Positions 1-12,070 of a DNA stretch of 64,000 bases are shown piece by piece. Origin of the DNA: Triglochin maritima (Eukaryota; Streptophyta; Magnoliopsida; Alismatales; Juncaginaceae); the NCBI GenBank assembly GCA_963682175.1, contig OY821791.1:24975826-25039825 (forward strand), written 5' to 3'. The position numbers were made by a program, and so were the translations under genes. The notes below the pieces were generated by a model. That model had not been told where the DNA came from and did not search any database. It saw only the letters and a list, made by a program, of their open reading frames with translations. The first letter of the stretch is position 1. Every line of letters starts with the position of its first letter.

Positions 1-769
1 TGGCACAACTGCCATAACTCAAATCCATGATGAGGGCACTGCTGGAGAAGGTCCTTGAACCTCTCAAAGAAACCATGAAATGATTCGGTCTCGGTCTGAT
101 ACATTTGATGTATCTGGTGCCGTATCTGTTGAGTTTTCCTTTGAGGGAAAATTCTCTTCAGAAAGACGGTCACAAAGTCATCCCATGACCGAATCGAGCT
201 CGCCGGGAGGCTATACATCCATTTCTTCGCATTATCCTTCAATGCGAAAGAAATCATCCTCAACCGGACTGAATCCTCGTCAAGCTGTTGAAGCTTGAAC
301 ATGGAGCATACTTCCTCGAATTCGCGTATAAAGATATACGGATCCTCCTTATTGGCAGTAAAGGTTGGAAGCATGCTCACATATTGAGGTTTCAGTTCAT
401 AGTTGTTCCCGCGAGCAGGGGGGAAACTATGCAAGAAGGTTGCGCGGCCCGAATAGGATGGGTCCGCTCCCACAAAGTCATCGGTCTATCATGTCGAGCT
501 AAAGGTGGTGGTGCACCAAGAACTCGATCCTGACTGAATCTCCCTTCCTCTCGAGTCAGAGGAGGAGGAGAAGGAGGTCTACGTGGTGGCGGAAATGGAC
601 CGAGGTAGTCCATGTATGGCACCCGGTCCCCCTCGCCACCACGAGACGACTCGGCCTCTTGCTCCAAAGGAGCACGAGGCGGAGATGGTCGATCACCAAG
701 ATCTTCCATCTCAGAAATAAGCACTCTCTCGAGTCGAGCGCTCTCACCAGAACGAGCCCAACCTCGCAT
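1..769 (-). pseudogene. Athila-like gag (partial, frameshifted)
   Basis: N-terminal part of a retrotransposon Gag, the structural protein that packages element RNA. Translation from an ATG at 769 gives a Pro/Arg/Glu-rich start, then a segment containing TLWERTHPIRAAQPSCIV, usual before the Gag core. The reading frame must change near a run of six C at about 425-430. In the new frame (about 410 down to 1) it reads on without a stop through YELKPQYVSMLPTF, a REFEEVC motif, and FFERFKDLLQQCPHHGFELW, the classic Retrotrans_gag core of Athila/Tat-type elements. No zinc knuckle is in view. The single frame change breaks the protein; otherwise the core is well kept. Confidence 0.8.
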
Positions 770-1827
770 GAAATGCTCGACTCGACTCTAAACGACACAC
801 AACAGAAGGTGTACTAGAGGAGGAGACTATACGTAGAGAATAGATGAGGAGAGGACTCAGATGAGGAGGGAAGAATCCCTAGAGCTAGCGAGGGTAGTGG
901 GATCAGGAAGAAGCCTAACTAGCAAGCACGACTCAAACAATGTAAGGCAATGGGTCCTTAAGCTAGACGACGCCTAACTTCGAGGTCACTAGCCTCGACA
1001 CGCCTCACCTCCCTACAAAGAGGAACACAATGCCCAGCAAGTGATACCAGATCCGGAGATCCAGTACCTCCTACTATCGACAAGGTAGGCAACGCCGATC
1101 AGGTCATGACGGTCTCGACTAGATTACTCTCCTAGTGCGTCCGAATTCCTAGGGCCAATGTCTACTTGCTTTTAGTTAAGGCTTTATTAAGAGTGATTTT
1201 TGGGGCCAAGGAAAGGGTGATGAAATCCCCCACCTTATCTTTTATGGGACAACCCCTCCTTAGTAGCGATTTAATCCTAGATCTAGCAATCAATCGCTCC
1301 AATCAAACGCTCTCTCACTCTTGTCCTGATGCAAATCCTACTAACTAATGCATGGGCATACGAGATGCGTGAATGAGTGTAGGAAATGTGTACCTTACTC
1401 CAGCACTCAACAACTGAAATTAAAGCTAAAAGAAAAGACAACTATATGCTCAAGTCAATACATGATGCGTTACCAAAACAAATAAGAACATCTAGTCTTT
1501 TGCTTTGGATTTTAGGGCCAAGTTGATTAATGGGGGAGTGATTAATGATCTGGGAGCAAACCAGAAGTCAAAGCATGCAAAATAGAGCTCGCAGATAACA
1601 AAATAGAAGAACACAACTACCAGAAAAAATTTCAAGGCAAGATGACCTCACCAGGCCGCCAGTTGACGGTTCCAAACCGCCAATTGGCGGTCAAGTTGAA
1701 GCTTCTCTCCTTCAAACATGTCCTGTAGCCTCCCCTTGATCTGCTGGTTCCCTGAAACTAAGAAAAACTGGAAACAAAAAATTAAAAACCCCTAGAATCG
1801 TCCAAACCAAGGTCTGGACAGAGCACC
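770..1827 (-). other. Athila-like 5' leader (non-coding)
   Basis: Stretch between PBS and gag. I see no conserved reading frame. Its one clear feature is a pair of GC-rich palindromes at 1655-1691 that copies a pair found in the LTR. Confidence 0.6.
1655..1691. repeat. Paired palindrome in Athila-like leader
   Basis: A degenerate palindrome (1655-1670, GCCGCCAGTTGACGGT) is followed after 5 bp by an exact 16-bp palindrome ACCGCCAATTGGCGGT (1676-1691). The same head-to-tail pair is in the LTRs of this family at 3011-3047 and 28313-28349, and in decayed form at 6183-6221. Here it lies in the internal leader, not the LTR. Confidence 0.85.
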
Positions 1828-1845
1828 TCCCCGGCAACGGTGCCA
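1828..1845 (-). other. Primer-binding site, tRNA-Asp type
   Basis: The minus strand reads TGGCACCGTTGCCGGGGA, complementary with one mismatch to the 3' end of plant tRNA-Asp. It lies 6 bp from the LTR end at 1852. It fixes the element's orientation and its LTR boundary. Confidence 0.85.
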
Positions 1846-2149
1846 AAAACTTGATTGATCGTTTTATATTTAACCGCAAGTGCACGGCCGCGTTAAAGCG
1901 GTGGCAAATACGGGTCGTCCACTGGGAGGTGTGTCGACGCTTGGTTTGTGTGAAGGCGAGAGGTGAAGAAAGGGAAGAGAAAGGTTGGTTACACTACACT
2001 ACACTAAGGTGCAAATGGAAATGGAAGAAAAACAATAAAACTAAACCCCAAAGGGGGTAGAGAAATAATGTGAACATAAAGAAGTGTATGTGTGTGTGTT
2101 CATTAAGCTCTTCACAACATGTAGTGCATGAAATCATAAAACTACATCC

Positions 2150-2310
2150 AACTTAGCCTCCACATGAATTAAGATAAGACTACATCATTAAAACATACAA
2201 GACAATAGTTGGAATGAAGCTACATGAACTCAAGTATAAAGACTAGACCCTACTATGCCTCCACATGAATTAAGATAAGACTACATCATTAAAACATACA
2301 AGACATTAGC
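2150..2310. repeat. Local direct repeat inside the LTR
   Basis: A stretch of about 45 bp beginning GCCTCCACATGAATTAAGAT at about 2155 is repeated at about 2254 with near-identical sequence, including ACATACAAGACA. This is a duplication of about 100 bp period inside the LTR. I did not see it in the sister LTRs. Confidence 0.7.
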
Positions 2311-3010
2311 TAAGGTAAAGGCAACAAGAGCTCATACACTACAACTTGTGTTTCCAATATTAACTTCATCCATATCCTAACCTTATCATTCCCCATAAAA
2401 TAGGTCCACTAATCAAACCATAAGCTAAGCTTCATTCAAGAGCATTAGCATATCAAAGATAAGAGTGGAGACCCATTAGATGGTTATGGAAATCATATAA
2501 AGCTCAAGGGATAAAAATAACACACACTTAATACACTACATAATTATATCACATATTTCTCTACCCCCCAAATGGGGATGGAACTACTCACTACTCATTA
2601 CACTAACTATATTAGCAAAGGAAAGCATAATACTGAAATGAAACTATACTAATCAAGCAAGAAATATTAAAGAAGCATAAAACTAAACAAACAAACAAGC
2701 ATGTATATGAAAGGAAATTAAACTAAGAGAGAAACAACACAATTACAGGAAAACTTCTATTATTAACTCACTCAATTACAAGTAGCTCTTCCTCCACTAG
2801 AGTTTTGCTTCAAGGCTTCACTCTTAGTAGGGAAGATGACCACTAAAGAGAGAGATGAATATAATGGGAGGTGAAGAGTTCTATTTATAAGCATGGAAAA
2901 AGCTAATCCGGGACAATCCCCCGATGTGGGACTAAACCAATACCAAAAATACACTAAGCATACACTAATACACGTGCTACAGAAAACTAAACGGATTCTG
3001 GGCCATCTGG

Positions 3011-3047
3011 ACCGCCAATTGGCGGTTCCAGACCGCCAATTGGCGGT
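3011..3047. repeat. Tandem 16-bp palindrome pair in LTR
   Basis: Two exact copies of ACCGCCAATTGGCGGT (3011-3026 and 3032-3047) separated by 5 bp. Each copy is a perfect palindrome able to form a hairpin or to present a two-fold symmetric protein site. Confidence 0.95.
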
Positions 3048-3398
3048 CTATATGGTTTAGATCCGTTTGGTTTTCTTTGTGGGCTTTGCTTGAAGTGTTT
3101 GTTGGTCTTGGATGCATATGGTTGGTTTGTTGGAGCTCCGACCCGAATCCAATTGCTAAAATACTCCCCATGATGGTGTGAAGTATTCTGTTTTGCTCTT
3201 AGGTCCTTCTCCCTTGCATCTTGGTCCCCAGATCTCACAATCCAGTCCTTTTTCCCAGCTTTTGGGTCCTTTTATGCTTCATCTCTTCAAACCTAATTAT
3301 TCCTGAAAAGTAAACATAAGACTCGTAACATAGCATTGTTTAGGTGAAAGATAATGGATATAAGATACAAATATAAGCATGAAATGATGTCAATCAGT

Positions 3399-4267
3399 TT
3401 TGTTTAAGACACATGAGTGCAAATATGGCAAGACATGCTCAATGCAAGAATGTGGAATTCCAAAATAAATTTTGGCATGTCGGTGTCGCTCCTGATAAAA
3501 AAATCATTTGAAGAGAATATGAAGGATATCGAGGTTAATCACCCTAATGGGTTCAAGTGGATTGAACAACAAGAAGATATTTCATATTGGACACAAGTCA
3601 TGATTGTGGTCGACGTTTTGGTATAATGATAACAAACTTGTCAGAAAGATTTAACAATGCCTTAAAGTATGTACGTGGCTAACCACTTTGTCCTTTGATC
3701 ATAATGACTTACTTGCGGTTGAATAAATATTTTATGAGTAGAAGAGATAAAGGGGAGACCATGATATTACCTTATCCAAAGAAGGTCAACGATGAAGTAA
3801 CAAGCCAATGACACTTGGATACACAACTTTGTGTCAGAAGGCATAGCCAATATATATTTAGTGCAAAAAGCAATCAATCCCGTAACTATTACGTTATATT
3901 GACGAAGACATACCCACCATGCTTGTGCGGAATCATAGATGCACACCACATTCCATGCTGACATGTGTTGCCCGTCTGCAGTAACTACCACGTGAATATT
4001 CATACTTCGCGAATCGTGTCAGAATTCCTAACCACCAAAGAGTACAGGAGAGCATATGCTCCAATTTTCTTGCCGATATTAGACTAACGGTTTTGGCCAG
4101 AGGGAGGATTTACCCAATTAATAACGACTTATGTCGGAAGATGAAGTGGACGACTGAAAACAAAAAGAATAAGAAACAACATGGACGAACAAAGTGGTCA
4201 AACAATATGATGTGGCCGATGTTATAAGTTAGGCCATAACATGAAGACATGTGAAGAGATCATTTAG
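3399..4267 (+). pseudogene. MULE (MuDR-type) transposase, 3' part
   Basis: C-terminal half of a Mutator-like transposase, broken by frameshifts and stops. Readable pieces in order: a segment with NKFWHVG; a block near 3595-3700 resembling the family's DGGRRYGIMTTN region followed by ERFNNALKYVRGL and RLNKYFMSRRDKGE; a SWIM-type zinc finger near 3895-3985 (YYVILTKTYPPCLCGI then DAHHIPC); FWPEGGFT at about 4090; and an intact CCHC knuckle (CGRCYKLGHNMKTC) just before a TAG at 4265-4267. SWIM and CCHC are the usual C-terminal domains of plant MuDR transposases. The N-terminal catalytic part is missing: the Athila-like element is inserted at its left edge. It converges with the PMD pseudogene downstream. 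Confidence 0.8.
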
Positions 4268-4813
4268 TATGTTCATTTCGCAGTGTTCAACTCATACTTG
4301 TAATTGTTCCAACAATTTATAATTTTTGTTAGGTGTGTACTATATAATGTATTTGAACTAGTACTCCTTTTATTAGAAGAAGCAATTAAATAATCATGTG
4401 GATTAGTTGTTGAAGAAAATTGAAAGGATCGTCTAAAAGAAAATTGAACTTGACAATAAATTTGAAGTCGAAAGAAATTTGAAATGAAACAGCATCAGCA
4501 GTGTCATTTTTGTGAAACTAAAAACCACACATCTGTGTCGTTTTAACATAAGATAGATCCACTTGGATCGGTTTTTCCTCCCACTCACTTGGATTTTAAA
4601 CCCAAGTCTTCTACACATGTGGAAAAAATCACATACCATCTCATACATCAACAATCATGCAACAACACACATTGTAATTTGCTCGGAAATAAGTATTTAA
4701 AATTAAATCTGCCAACGTTTAATATGAAAAACCAAATTGTTCTTAACATTAGAATTTCATTACAACTAAGGTGGAGAAAATACTTTAGTTGGTCTTTTTG
4801 TCGGCCCATCACA
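4268..4813. other. Spacer between MULE and PMD pseudogenes
   Basis: About 545 bp of AT-rich DNA between two convergent coding remnants. I see no gene, no clear terminal inverted repeat and no tandem repeat here. Confidence 0.5.
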
Positions 4814-7800
4814 TTATGGAACCTTCGTAGGCCGATGGTGTGTTTGCTCTTGCATAATCCCACCGTCTTCATCTTCATCAATTCCACTGGGATCACGTCT
4901 TTCGACTTCACTGACATGAAACGAGGAACCTTCACCTTGGAAGAATGTTGTCCCATGCACCTCTTGGGTCACAATTCCTCCATAAGAAGTAGACACACCC
5001 GTGAAAATAAAGTTGTCTTCTTTATCTAGTGACACTCCTATTTCTAGTAGATTTTCCTCAGAATCTTGACGATCTTCTGACACCCTCTTGAAACACGTCA
5101 TCATATCCTTAATTTTTTTCTTCAATTTTTGAGTTATTAACAATGTAGGATTATGTGCATAATGCATCCCTTCATGGTGGCGAATATCTTCATGTAACTC
5201 GTGTAAGCCATGATTCTTCAAACAAATGCGACAATTATGATTAGAATGAGTAAATGAATTTTTTTTAATTTAAAGCATAAAAACTAAATTTATTACCAAG
5301 TAGCAATCCCTAGCAGCTCGACGCCTATAAATCGATATTCTTCAACTTCAATTCTTCTTGTCAGCCATCGAATGGTAATATGCCAATACGACTCCATATA
5401 AATACGTCTACAAGTAACTAGGTCTTCCGGCCGTAAAGGTGTCTCGATCTGCACAAACTCTCACCGTCGTGACCAAGCTTGAATGTATGACTGTTGTTCT
5501 TGTAACCTGTTTATTTTAGGCATCCCTGAGCCTTCTTCAGCTTGGAAATCTCCATTAAATCTGGAATATGTTGCTGCAAGCCAAACTGACGCATGACCCT
5601 ATCTAGCACGTGCATAACAGCTACTCCAAAGCAAACCAGCCATGTTCTCGTCATCCATATATCTTATCGTTCTCTACAAGCAGCTTGTAACGTCGACATA
5701 TCTATATTTTGGTAAGGGGTCCAACAAACTTGGTTTTCTTCTTGAATGTCCAACTCATTTTTGTAAAAATCCACTTAAGACATCTTCACATTGTTAAGTG
5801 ATTAGTAGCATATCATGCATCAAAGTCATACTATATATCTTTAATTTTACCCCAATATTGTGCTACTCTAGTGTTTGTTGTTATATTTTAGGTAATAAAG
5901 AAGAGAATGGAAGAGAAAAAAGACTGAAACGTAAGAAGAAAATACTTAAATGAAGCAAAATGGACCTCTTGGTCATACACAAGGACCCATCTGCAAGTGG
6001 GAAGGAACTGGATGTAAACAAGAATGACCAAATAGCAAACTGAGAAACTCCACACCATCATGGGGAGTATTTTGTCTATTAGATTCGGTCCCAGACTCCA
6101 ATACCCGAATTTAGTGCACCCCACGTGAAGAATTGAAGCACTAAAGAAGATATCCAAAATTGAATCATATCCGAGAAAAAGTGACCGTCAATTGGCAGTC
6201 CTAGACCTCCAATTGGCGGTCCATGTTGGTCAGAATCCGACCCGGTTTCACATGGTTGTGGGTTATGTAGTTTGTGTTCATTTTAGGTATGTTTCATTAG
6301 TCCCATACCGGGGGATTGCCTACAGTTACCTTTTCATGTTTATAAATAGAACTCATATTCCTCCTTTGTAAACTACTCATTGGTTGGTGGTCATTCTCTC
6401 TACTTGGAGTAAGCCTCAGAGCAAAACTCAAGTTGAGAAGAATATTATTTATAATGTGAGTTATCAATAAAATATTTTTTTCCTAGTTTGTTCTAATGTT
6501 CACTTTTAATGCTTGCATGTTTAGCTTAGTTTTGTTCTCTTAATCTTAGTGTATAATTAGTTAGAATGTCTTTCTTCCTTAATATAATTGTTAGCTTAAT
6601 GTGTAGTGAGTAGTTTCATCCCCCTTTAGGGGTGGAGATGATGTTTATAAATGTAAGGAAAAATGAGAATGAATGTTATCTTATGCAATATTTGATGAAT
6701 GTGAATGCATGCTTGTTTTTTTAAAAGAGAATACTTAACTTGATGAGTTTTACCATAACCACTAGGTACTTCTCAAGCTTGTTTAGGTTCTTAATAACCA
6801 ACTTATTTATGCTCATGTTAATCAACAAGGTTAGTGATTGGAATGATATGTTTTGTCACAACCATTAGGTACTTCCTATGCATGAAAACACAACCCACAT
6901 TTGAGCCCTACTGAATGCATTTTTCACCACTTTATTACATGTGTACACACACTCCACCCCTTGGGGGTTTTCCTTACTGAATTTCATCTTGCCTGGTTAG
7001 TGCTTAGTTTATAGTTTCAGTTACTCTAGTGCTTTCATCTTTCTTGTGGGTTAATTGCTTGTTAGTGTACGTAGCTTAGTTTAGTGTAATCAAACTTCTT
7101 CACCCCTTTATTTTCCACTCGATTTCTAAAAACCAGAGTTGACACACCTCCCTATGGACTCGACCCATACTTGCCGCATTTTCACCGACGTAATGCACTT
7201 GCGGTTTATTATAACTGATTCAATCATTTAGTCACGATGTAGGAGTCCTCCAACGTGAACCTAAAGGATGCAAAATATTTTCTGGAAGTTGCAGACCTGG
7301 ACCTTTTGATGGTCACCCGGAGTGAAGATCTTCCCAACACTAAATTTGTAATAAGGTCAGGAAACCAGCTACTTGTTTCCCATTTTTTAAACATGCATGG
7401 TCTAAACAGTTGTACAAAACAACCAAAGACACAACTCCCCTATTGTAGTTTCGACATTTGGCGAGATACTCCAATAAAAGTAAGTATCTAAGGTGGATTT
7501 CATTTCCACTCTTTTCTCATACTATCCCAGAACCTAACTGAAATAGAATGAAGACTCCAGTGTGCTGCAATACTTACTCATATGTTGCATCTGGCACCAC
7601 GACACAGTAATTTTGCTGCAACTACTGCAATGACATGTATCCCCCTTTCACTACAGTTGTCGCCTCCTATTCGGAAGCACCCAACAAGTTCATGCAAACC
7701 ACAGACCAATCATGATCTAAGGTCGCACACACAGCTAGGTCGTCAATTCGAAGACCACTAAAAATAACTATGTTTTGTAGTGTGATTGTCATCTCCCCGT

Positions 7801-8000
7801 GTCTAAAATGGAAGGTGTGAGTCTCCAGTCTCCACCTCTCAACCACAGTACGGATCAAATTCCAATCAAAGTTGAAGTCGGGGCAAACGAGAAACTATAT
7901 CAAATCCGGCAACCCCTGTACCCTGTTATCCTCCACAATCCACGTGTTGAACTGAATGTCAAGCTCGATACACCTAATATCAGACAATTGCTCCTGATAA
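4814..8000 (-). pseudogene. Plant mobile domain (PMD) protein, decayed
   Basis: Remnant of a PMD/aminotransferase-like plant protein of the MAIN/MAIL1 type, a domain found both in host genes and in transposons. N-terminal PMD block at 7667-7900: LIRTVVERWRLETHTF, then GEMTITLQNIVIFSGLRIDD, matching the family pattern ALVERWRPETHTF...GEMTITLQDV. A middle piece follows at about 7560-7666. After the inserted LTR (5799-7226) the C-terminal PMD block resumes at about 5790-5540 with VCWTPYQNIDM and HVLDRVMRQFGLQQHIPDL, then a basic segment near 5340-5400 and a low-complexity acidic tail ending near 4814. Several frameshifts and stops make it non-functional. Its convergent position beside a MULE transposase suggests a MULE that carries a PMD gene. 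Confidence 0.75.
5799..7226 (+). repeat. Athila-like solo LTR inside the PMD pseudogene
   Basis: An LTR of 1428 bp in + orientation, beginning TGATTAGTAG and ending TGATTCAATCA. It is related to the LTRs at 1852-3396 and 19155-28719: GCACTTGCGG block near its 3' end, CCCC...GGGG stem at about 6620, and a decayed palindrome pair at 6183-6221. No internal sequence flanks it. The 5-bp flanks TTAAG (5794-5798) and TTTAG (7227-7231) match at 4 of 5 positions. PMD coding resumes on both sides, confirming an insertion followed by LTR-LTR recombination. Confidence 0.8.
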
Positions 8001-8743
8001 AAAACATTAATCACTTAAGATCAAATAAAAAATAATTCACATATTTTTAATTTGGTAATCAACACACTTACATTTTTGAGAGTCGGATATAACCTATGAT
8101 TCTTCTGTAATACAAGCACTGAAGTGTCAACATGACCTGGAAATCATGTGAAACAGACATTTTGCAGTTGTTCAATAACAACAAACCAAAAAACATGAGT
8201 TAATCTTGGATTTAAATAAAGTAAGGCAAGTACTTGGGTTGACCATATGGTTATTAGCAATTATTCGACTGAAGTAGTGATCACCGACCGTAATGGAGAA
8301 CTTTTGTAACTTTATTTACTATTTTTAAAAACGAATCAAACATGCAAAACCGGCACCGAAATGTCGGAAATTGTTGGAGAGAGGGAGGAGGAGAGGGGGT
8401 TGGCGGTTATGGGAAGATGTGGGGGAAAGAGTGGTGGCTAACGGTCAGTTTTCAGTCCTAGATAAAAATGACATCTCAAATGTCATTTTTTACCTAGTAT
8501 TATTAATAAAAACGGTATCACATGTGCCTTTTTTCCTCATATTTTGCCAAATAAGTTTTTAAGTTTTCTTCCAATTTTTTTTTATTTTTGTGATTATTTC
8601 AAAAAAAATCATTTTATTTATGTATGAAAGTCAACAACACATCATAGGTTTGGACCTTGTGGTCGTGCTTGTACTCTATTTTATTCATCATCCCTTTTGT
8701 TTCGGGGTTGGCATGCCAAGATAAGAATGGAGGATGAATATAT
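8001..8743. other. AT-rich stretch left of the copia element
   Basis: Upstream side of the PMD pseudogene, a GA-rich patch at 8370-8435, then T-rich DNA. No coding signal seen. Confidence 0.4.
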
Positions 8744-9342
8744 TGTTGGATTACGATGAAACACAATGGAAAAATAACATAGAAATGATTTCTAAATTCA
8801 TCAACCACCCAAGATCCATGCACATGATAATAATGAGCAAAACTAATGTATAATGATTTATACCTTTTATACGTGCCTTCTTTTGCTCACGGAGGAGGTG
8901 CGGAGAATCCAAAGTGTGATTCCTCTACTCGGGACAAAAACAATGGACTAAACTCGACCAACACGTTAGCTAGAACGAGAGGAGTGGAAGAACAATTTTC
9001 TTCCTTGGTGGAGAGAGAGGGGACGGCTAGGGTGCTAGGGTTTGGAGGAAAAAACTAGGTTTGCATCGTTTTCTCCTCTTATTTATAAGTCTCTCCAAAG
9101 CTAACCCTAATCTCATTAGGCAAGTTCGCTTAATGGGCCACTTTAGCCATCCATGTGTTTAGTCCATTGGATCAACGTGTGTAACCCTTTGTAGGGCCTC
9201 ATTGTATTAGTAACGCGCGTAGCGGTTGACACGTAGATCGTAATTGGTTTCTAGCTAAACGTTACGACCCCTAATATAATCGGATTAAAATTCTTTTCAA
9301 CTATGTATTCATTGCCACCTTCATTAATGGACACCTCCTTCA
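8744..9342 (-). repeat. Copia 3' LTR
   Basis: 599 bp, + strand start TGTTGGATTACG and end CACCTCCTTCA. Aligns with 16489-17083 along its full length with many scattered differences. Confidence 0.9.
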
Positions 9343-9357
9343 ATCTCCCACTCGTCC
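9343..9357 (-). other. Copia polypurine tract
   Basis: The minus strand reads GGACGAGTGGGAGAT directly next to the 3' LTR, the expected place for the plus-strand primer. Confidence 0.7.
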
Positions 9358-10149
9358 TTAACAAGTAGGCAATAATAAATTAATTTGTCTCTTATTGTCT
9401 TGATATGAACATCAGGTAAGATAGTATGTCATCCCATTATGTTTAGACCATTTGTTAAAATCCAAGTTCAAACTGCTAAAACTAATGATTAACTTTTAAT
9501 CCATTTGAGCACGACCATGCATTTCAGTTTTCACTCTTCAAGAGGCCCAAAGACAATCATCATATTCAATAGGAGGATAATTCAATCTTGCACATCAACA
9601 ATTCTCTATATGATTCAAGTCAATTCTGACCTCCGCCTTTATAGCCTCCTTTTACGGCGCGATGTTTCACGGAGTCAAGAATATACCAATTCTCATATAA
9701 GTAAAGTGATGCACTCATGTTTGAGGAATTTACATAAATAGTCAATGAGAAATCTTATGACATTCCAAATCTCTTAAAGATTCTCATAGCAGGTTAGTCC
9801 AATATATGTTTTCCAACATATATCCATGTAATTGACTAGACATCGAATGTCTCTATAGCCCATGAAACAGCGCTCTCAATCAACTTACAAACTAGTCTTT
9901 ACAAGTCATTGACGTCCAACTCAATGACCTAGACCAGGGACAACAATAAAATATACATTCAAGTTCACATTATAAGGTTTCATTTATCAAATCACGTATC
10001 AGACAAACCTATTTGAACTTATATTTTATTTTCGACATTTATTCAATTCAAAATCATAATCAAATAAATACTGAAATTTTTATTTCATTTGACAAACGTA
10101 AACAATACCAATATTCATGAACATCTTCATAATATTAGGTATTACATAA
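9358..10149 (-). other. Copia 3' untranslated region
   Basis: About 790 bp between the RNase H end and the PPT. AT-rich, no coding signal recognised. Confidence 0.5.
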
Positions 10150-12042
10150 TCAAAGCCATTCTATAATGCGCTTTATTCCTATGGCCCTAGTATGACTCTC
10201 ATGCTTGGGCTGAGGCAGTGGTTTAGTTAACGGATCAGCCACATTGTCATCCGTATGAACCTTACGAATCTTCACATCTCTACTTTCAGTCATATCTCGT
10301 ATTACATGAAACTTCCTGAGAATATGTTTGGATTTCTGGTGAAATCTAGGGTCCTTCGCTTGAGCAATGGCACCATTGTTATCACAATAAAGGTCCACTC
10401 CTCTATCAATGCTAGGAACTACACCAAACTTAATCCAAACCCCTTCCTTTGCAGCTTCTGAAGCTGCAAGGTATTCTGCTTCAGTTGTAGAATCAGCGAC
10501 AGTAGTTTACTTTGAACTTTTCCAGCACACTGCTCCTCCATTCATATGAAAGATGTATCCAGACTGAGATGGGAAATCATCTCTGTCAGTTTGGAAGCTC
10601 GCATCAACATAGTCTTCGATAATAAGCTCACTTTCTCCTCCAAACACCAAGAAAATATCCTTAGTCCTTCGCAAGTACTTAAGGATGTTCTTAGCTGCAG
10701 TCCAGTGTGCATCACCTGGATTTGATTGGAATCTGCTACACATGCTCAGAGCATATAAAACATCTGGGCGAGTAGAAATCATGGCATACATGATAGATCT
10801 GATTGCCAAGGCATACAAGGTCATACTAATATGCTTCCGTTCATCAGGCCAGATGGACACTGTGTTTTGCTTAGCGTTGTGCCATGAGACATGGGTAGAA
10901 ATCCTCTCTTAGAGTATTTCATGTTGAATCTTTTAAGTACCTTATCTATATAAGTTTCTTGACTTAATCCAATCATCATTTTCGATCTATCGATATAGAT
11001 CTTGATGCCCAAGATGTACTCTGCCTCTCCCAGGTCTTTCATTGAGAAACACTTTCCAAGCCAGATCTTTGTAGATTCAAGCATTGGAATGTCGTTTCCT
11101 ATGAGCAGTATGTCGTCTACATACAAGACCAAGAAAATAACACAACTCCCACTAACCTTCTTGTAGACACAAGATTCTTCTTTATTTCTGAGGAAACCAC
11201 ACCTTTTGATGGCCTCATTGAAATTAAGATTCCAGGTCTGTGATGCTTGCTTCAATCCATAAATGGACTTCTGAAGCTTACATATTTTCCCAACATTCAT
11301 GGATTCCATAAATCGCTCAGGTTGTGTCATATACACATCCTCTTCCAAAACTCCGTTTAGGAAGACAGTTTTGACATCCATCTACCAAATCTCATAATCC
11401 TAATGAGCGGCAATTACTAAGAGTATCCGAAGGGATTTAAGCATGGCGACTGGAGAAAAGGTTTCATCATAGTCTATACCGTGAACCTAATCGGTAACCT
11501 TTTGCTACCAGCCTAGCTTTGAAAATGCTCACGTTTCCATCCTTGTCTGTTTTCAATTTGAAAATCCATATGCATCTTGTGGGTGTTACCCCATCTGGCA
11601 AATCAACCAAGTTGCAAACTTGATTTTCAGACATGGATTCCATTTCATATTTCATGGCTCCAAGCCATTTCTCGGAATCCGGACCCGTCATAGCTTCTTT
11701 GTTGCTGTTAGGCTCCTGACTCTCCAAAAGTAGGATCTCACAACTCTCGGTCAAAAGGAAATCAACATACCTCTTGGGCCAAAATCGTGGCCTATCAGAT
11801 CTACGTAGGACTGAAGCAACAGGAGAAGTGTTCACAACGGTTTGTGAATCTTCGCACGAATTGGATTCAAGTGGGATAGTAATAGAGTCTTGTGGTGAAT
11901 GGACGACTTCAGAGACATTATTTATTACCCTTGTTAGCGTTTCAGAGTCATGTACCTCTATCTCCGGCACAGGTACTCCCACCTCGATTGAGGTTTCATA
12001 CACATATGTCGCTGCCTCTAACGTGAGTTGAATCACATCCAT
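10150..12042 (-). pseudogene. Copia reverse transcriptase and RNase H
   Basis: RT starts near 11760 (DSEKWLGAMKYEMESM, then CIWIFKLKTDKDG and KARLVAKGY), passes MDVKTVFLNG at 11381, YGLKQASQTWN, and the catalytic LYVDDILLIGND at about 11100. Next comes the RT-RNase H connection with STRPDVLYALSMCSRF and SGYIFHMNGGAVCWKSSK at about 10510. RNase H follows with a TEAEYLAASEAAKE block near 10460, DLYCDNNGAIAQAKDP at about 10390 and a VADPLTKPLPQPKHE tail. Frame changes occur near 11470-11380, 10860 and 10506, and there are stops such as one after WKSSK. The YVDD catalytic pair itself is intact, so decay came after activity. Confidence 0.9.
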
Positions 12043-12070
12043 TTGTTTCTCTTCTCAAATTCTTCTGGAA

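Larger units (their letters stand above)
1..3396 (-). mobile_element. Athila-like Ty3/gypsy element, 5' part only
   Basis: A minus-strand LTR retrotransposon cut by the window edge. In element order it shows an LTR (3396 to 1852), a 6-bp spacer, a tRNA-Asp PBS (1845-1828), a leader of about 1 kb and a gag reading frame that runs off at position 1. Pol and the 3' LTR are outside the window. The TG...CA ends with a TGATTG/CAATCA inverted repeat, the tRNA-Asp primer and the gag type are usual for Athila-type elements; the lineage is inferred from these. It sits beside MULE transposase sequence that resumes at about 3399, so it inserted into that older element. The TSD cannot be checked because the other end is missing. 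Confidence 0.8.
1852..3396 (-). repeat. Athila-like 5' LTR
   Basis: LTR of about 1545 bp. On + it starts TGATTGATCG and ends ATGTCAATCA. It shares landmark blocks with the solo LTRs at 19155-28719 and 5799-7226: the CCGCAAGTGCACGG block near the PBS side, a CCCC...GGGG stem near 2570, the tandem palindrome at 3011-3047, and a matching outer end. A candidate TATA-like block lies near 2880-2890 on the minus strand (TATAAATAG). Confidence 0.85.

Noticed and set aside
4589..5029. Plus-strand open frame of 146 codons
   Set aside because: Overlaps the PMD C-terminal remnant on the other strand and has no recognisable motif.
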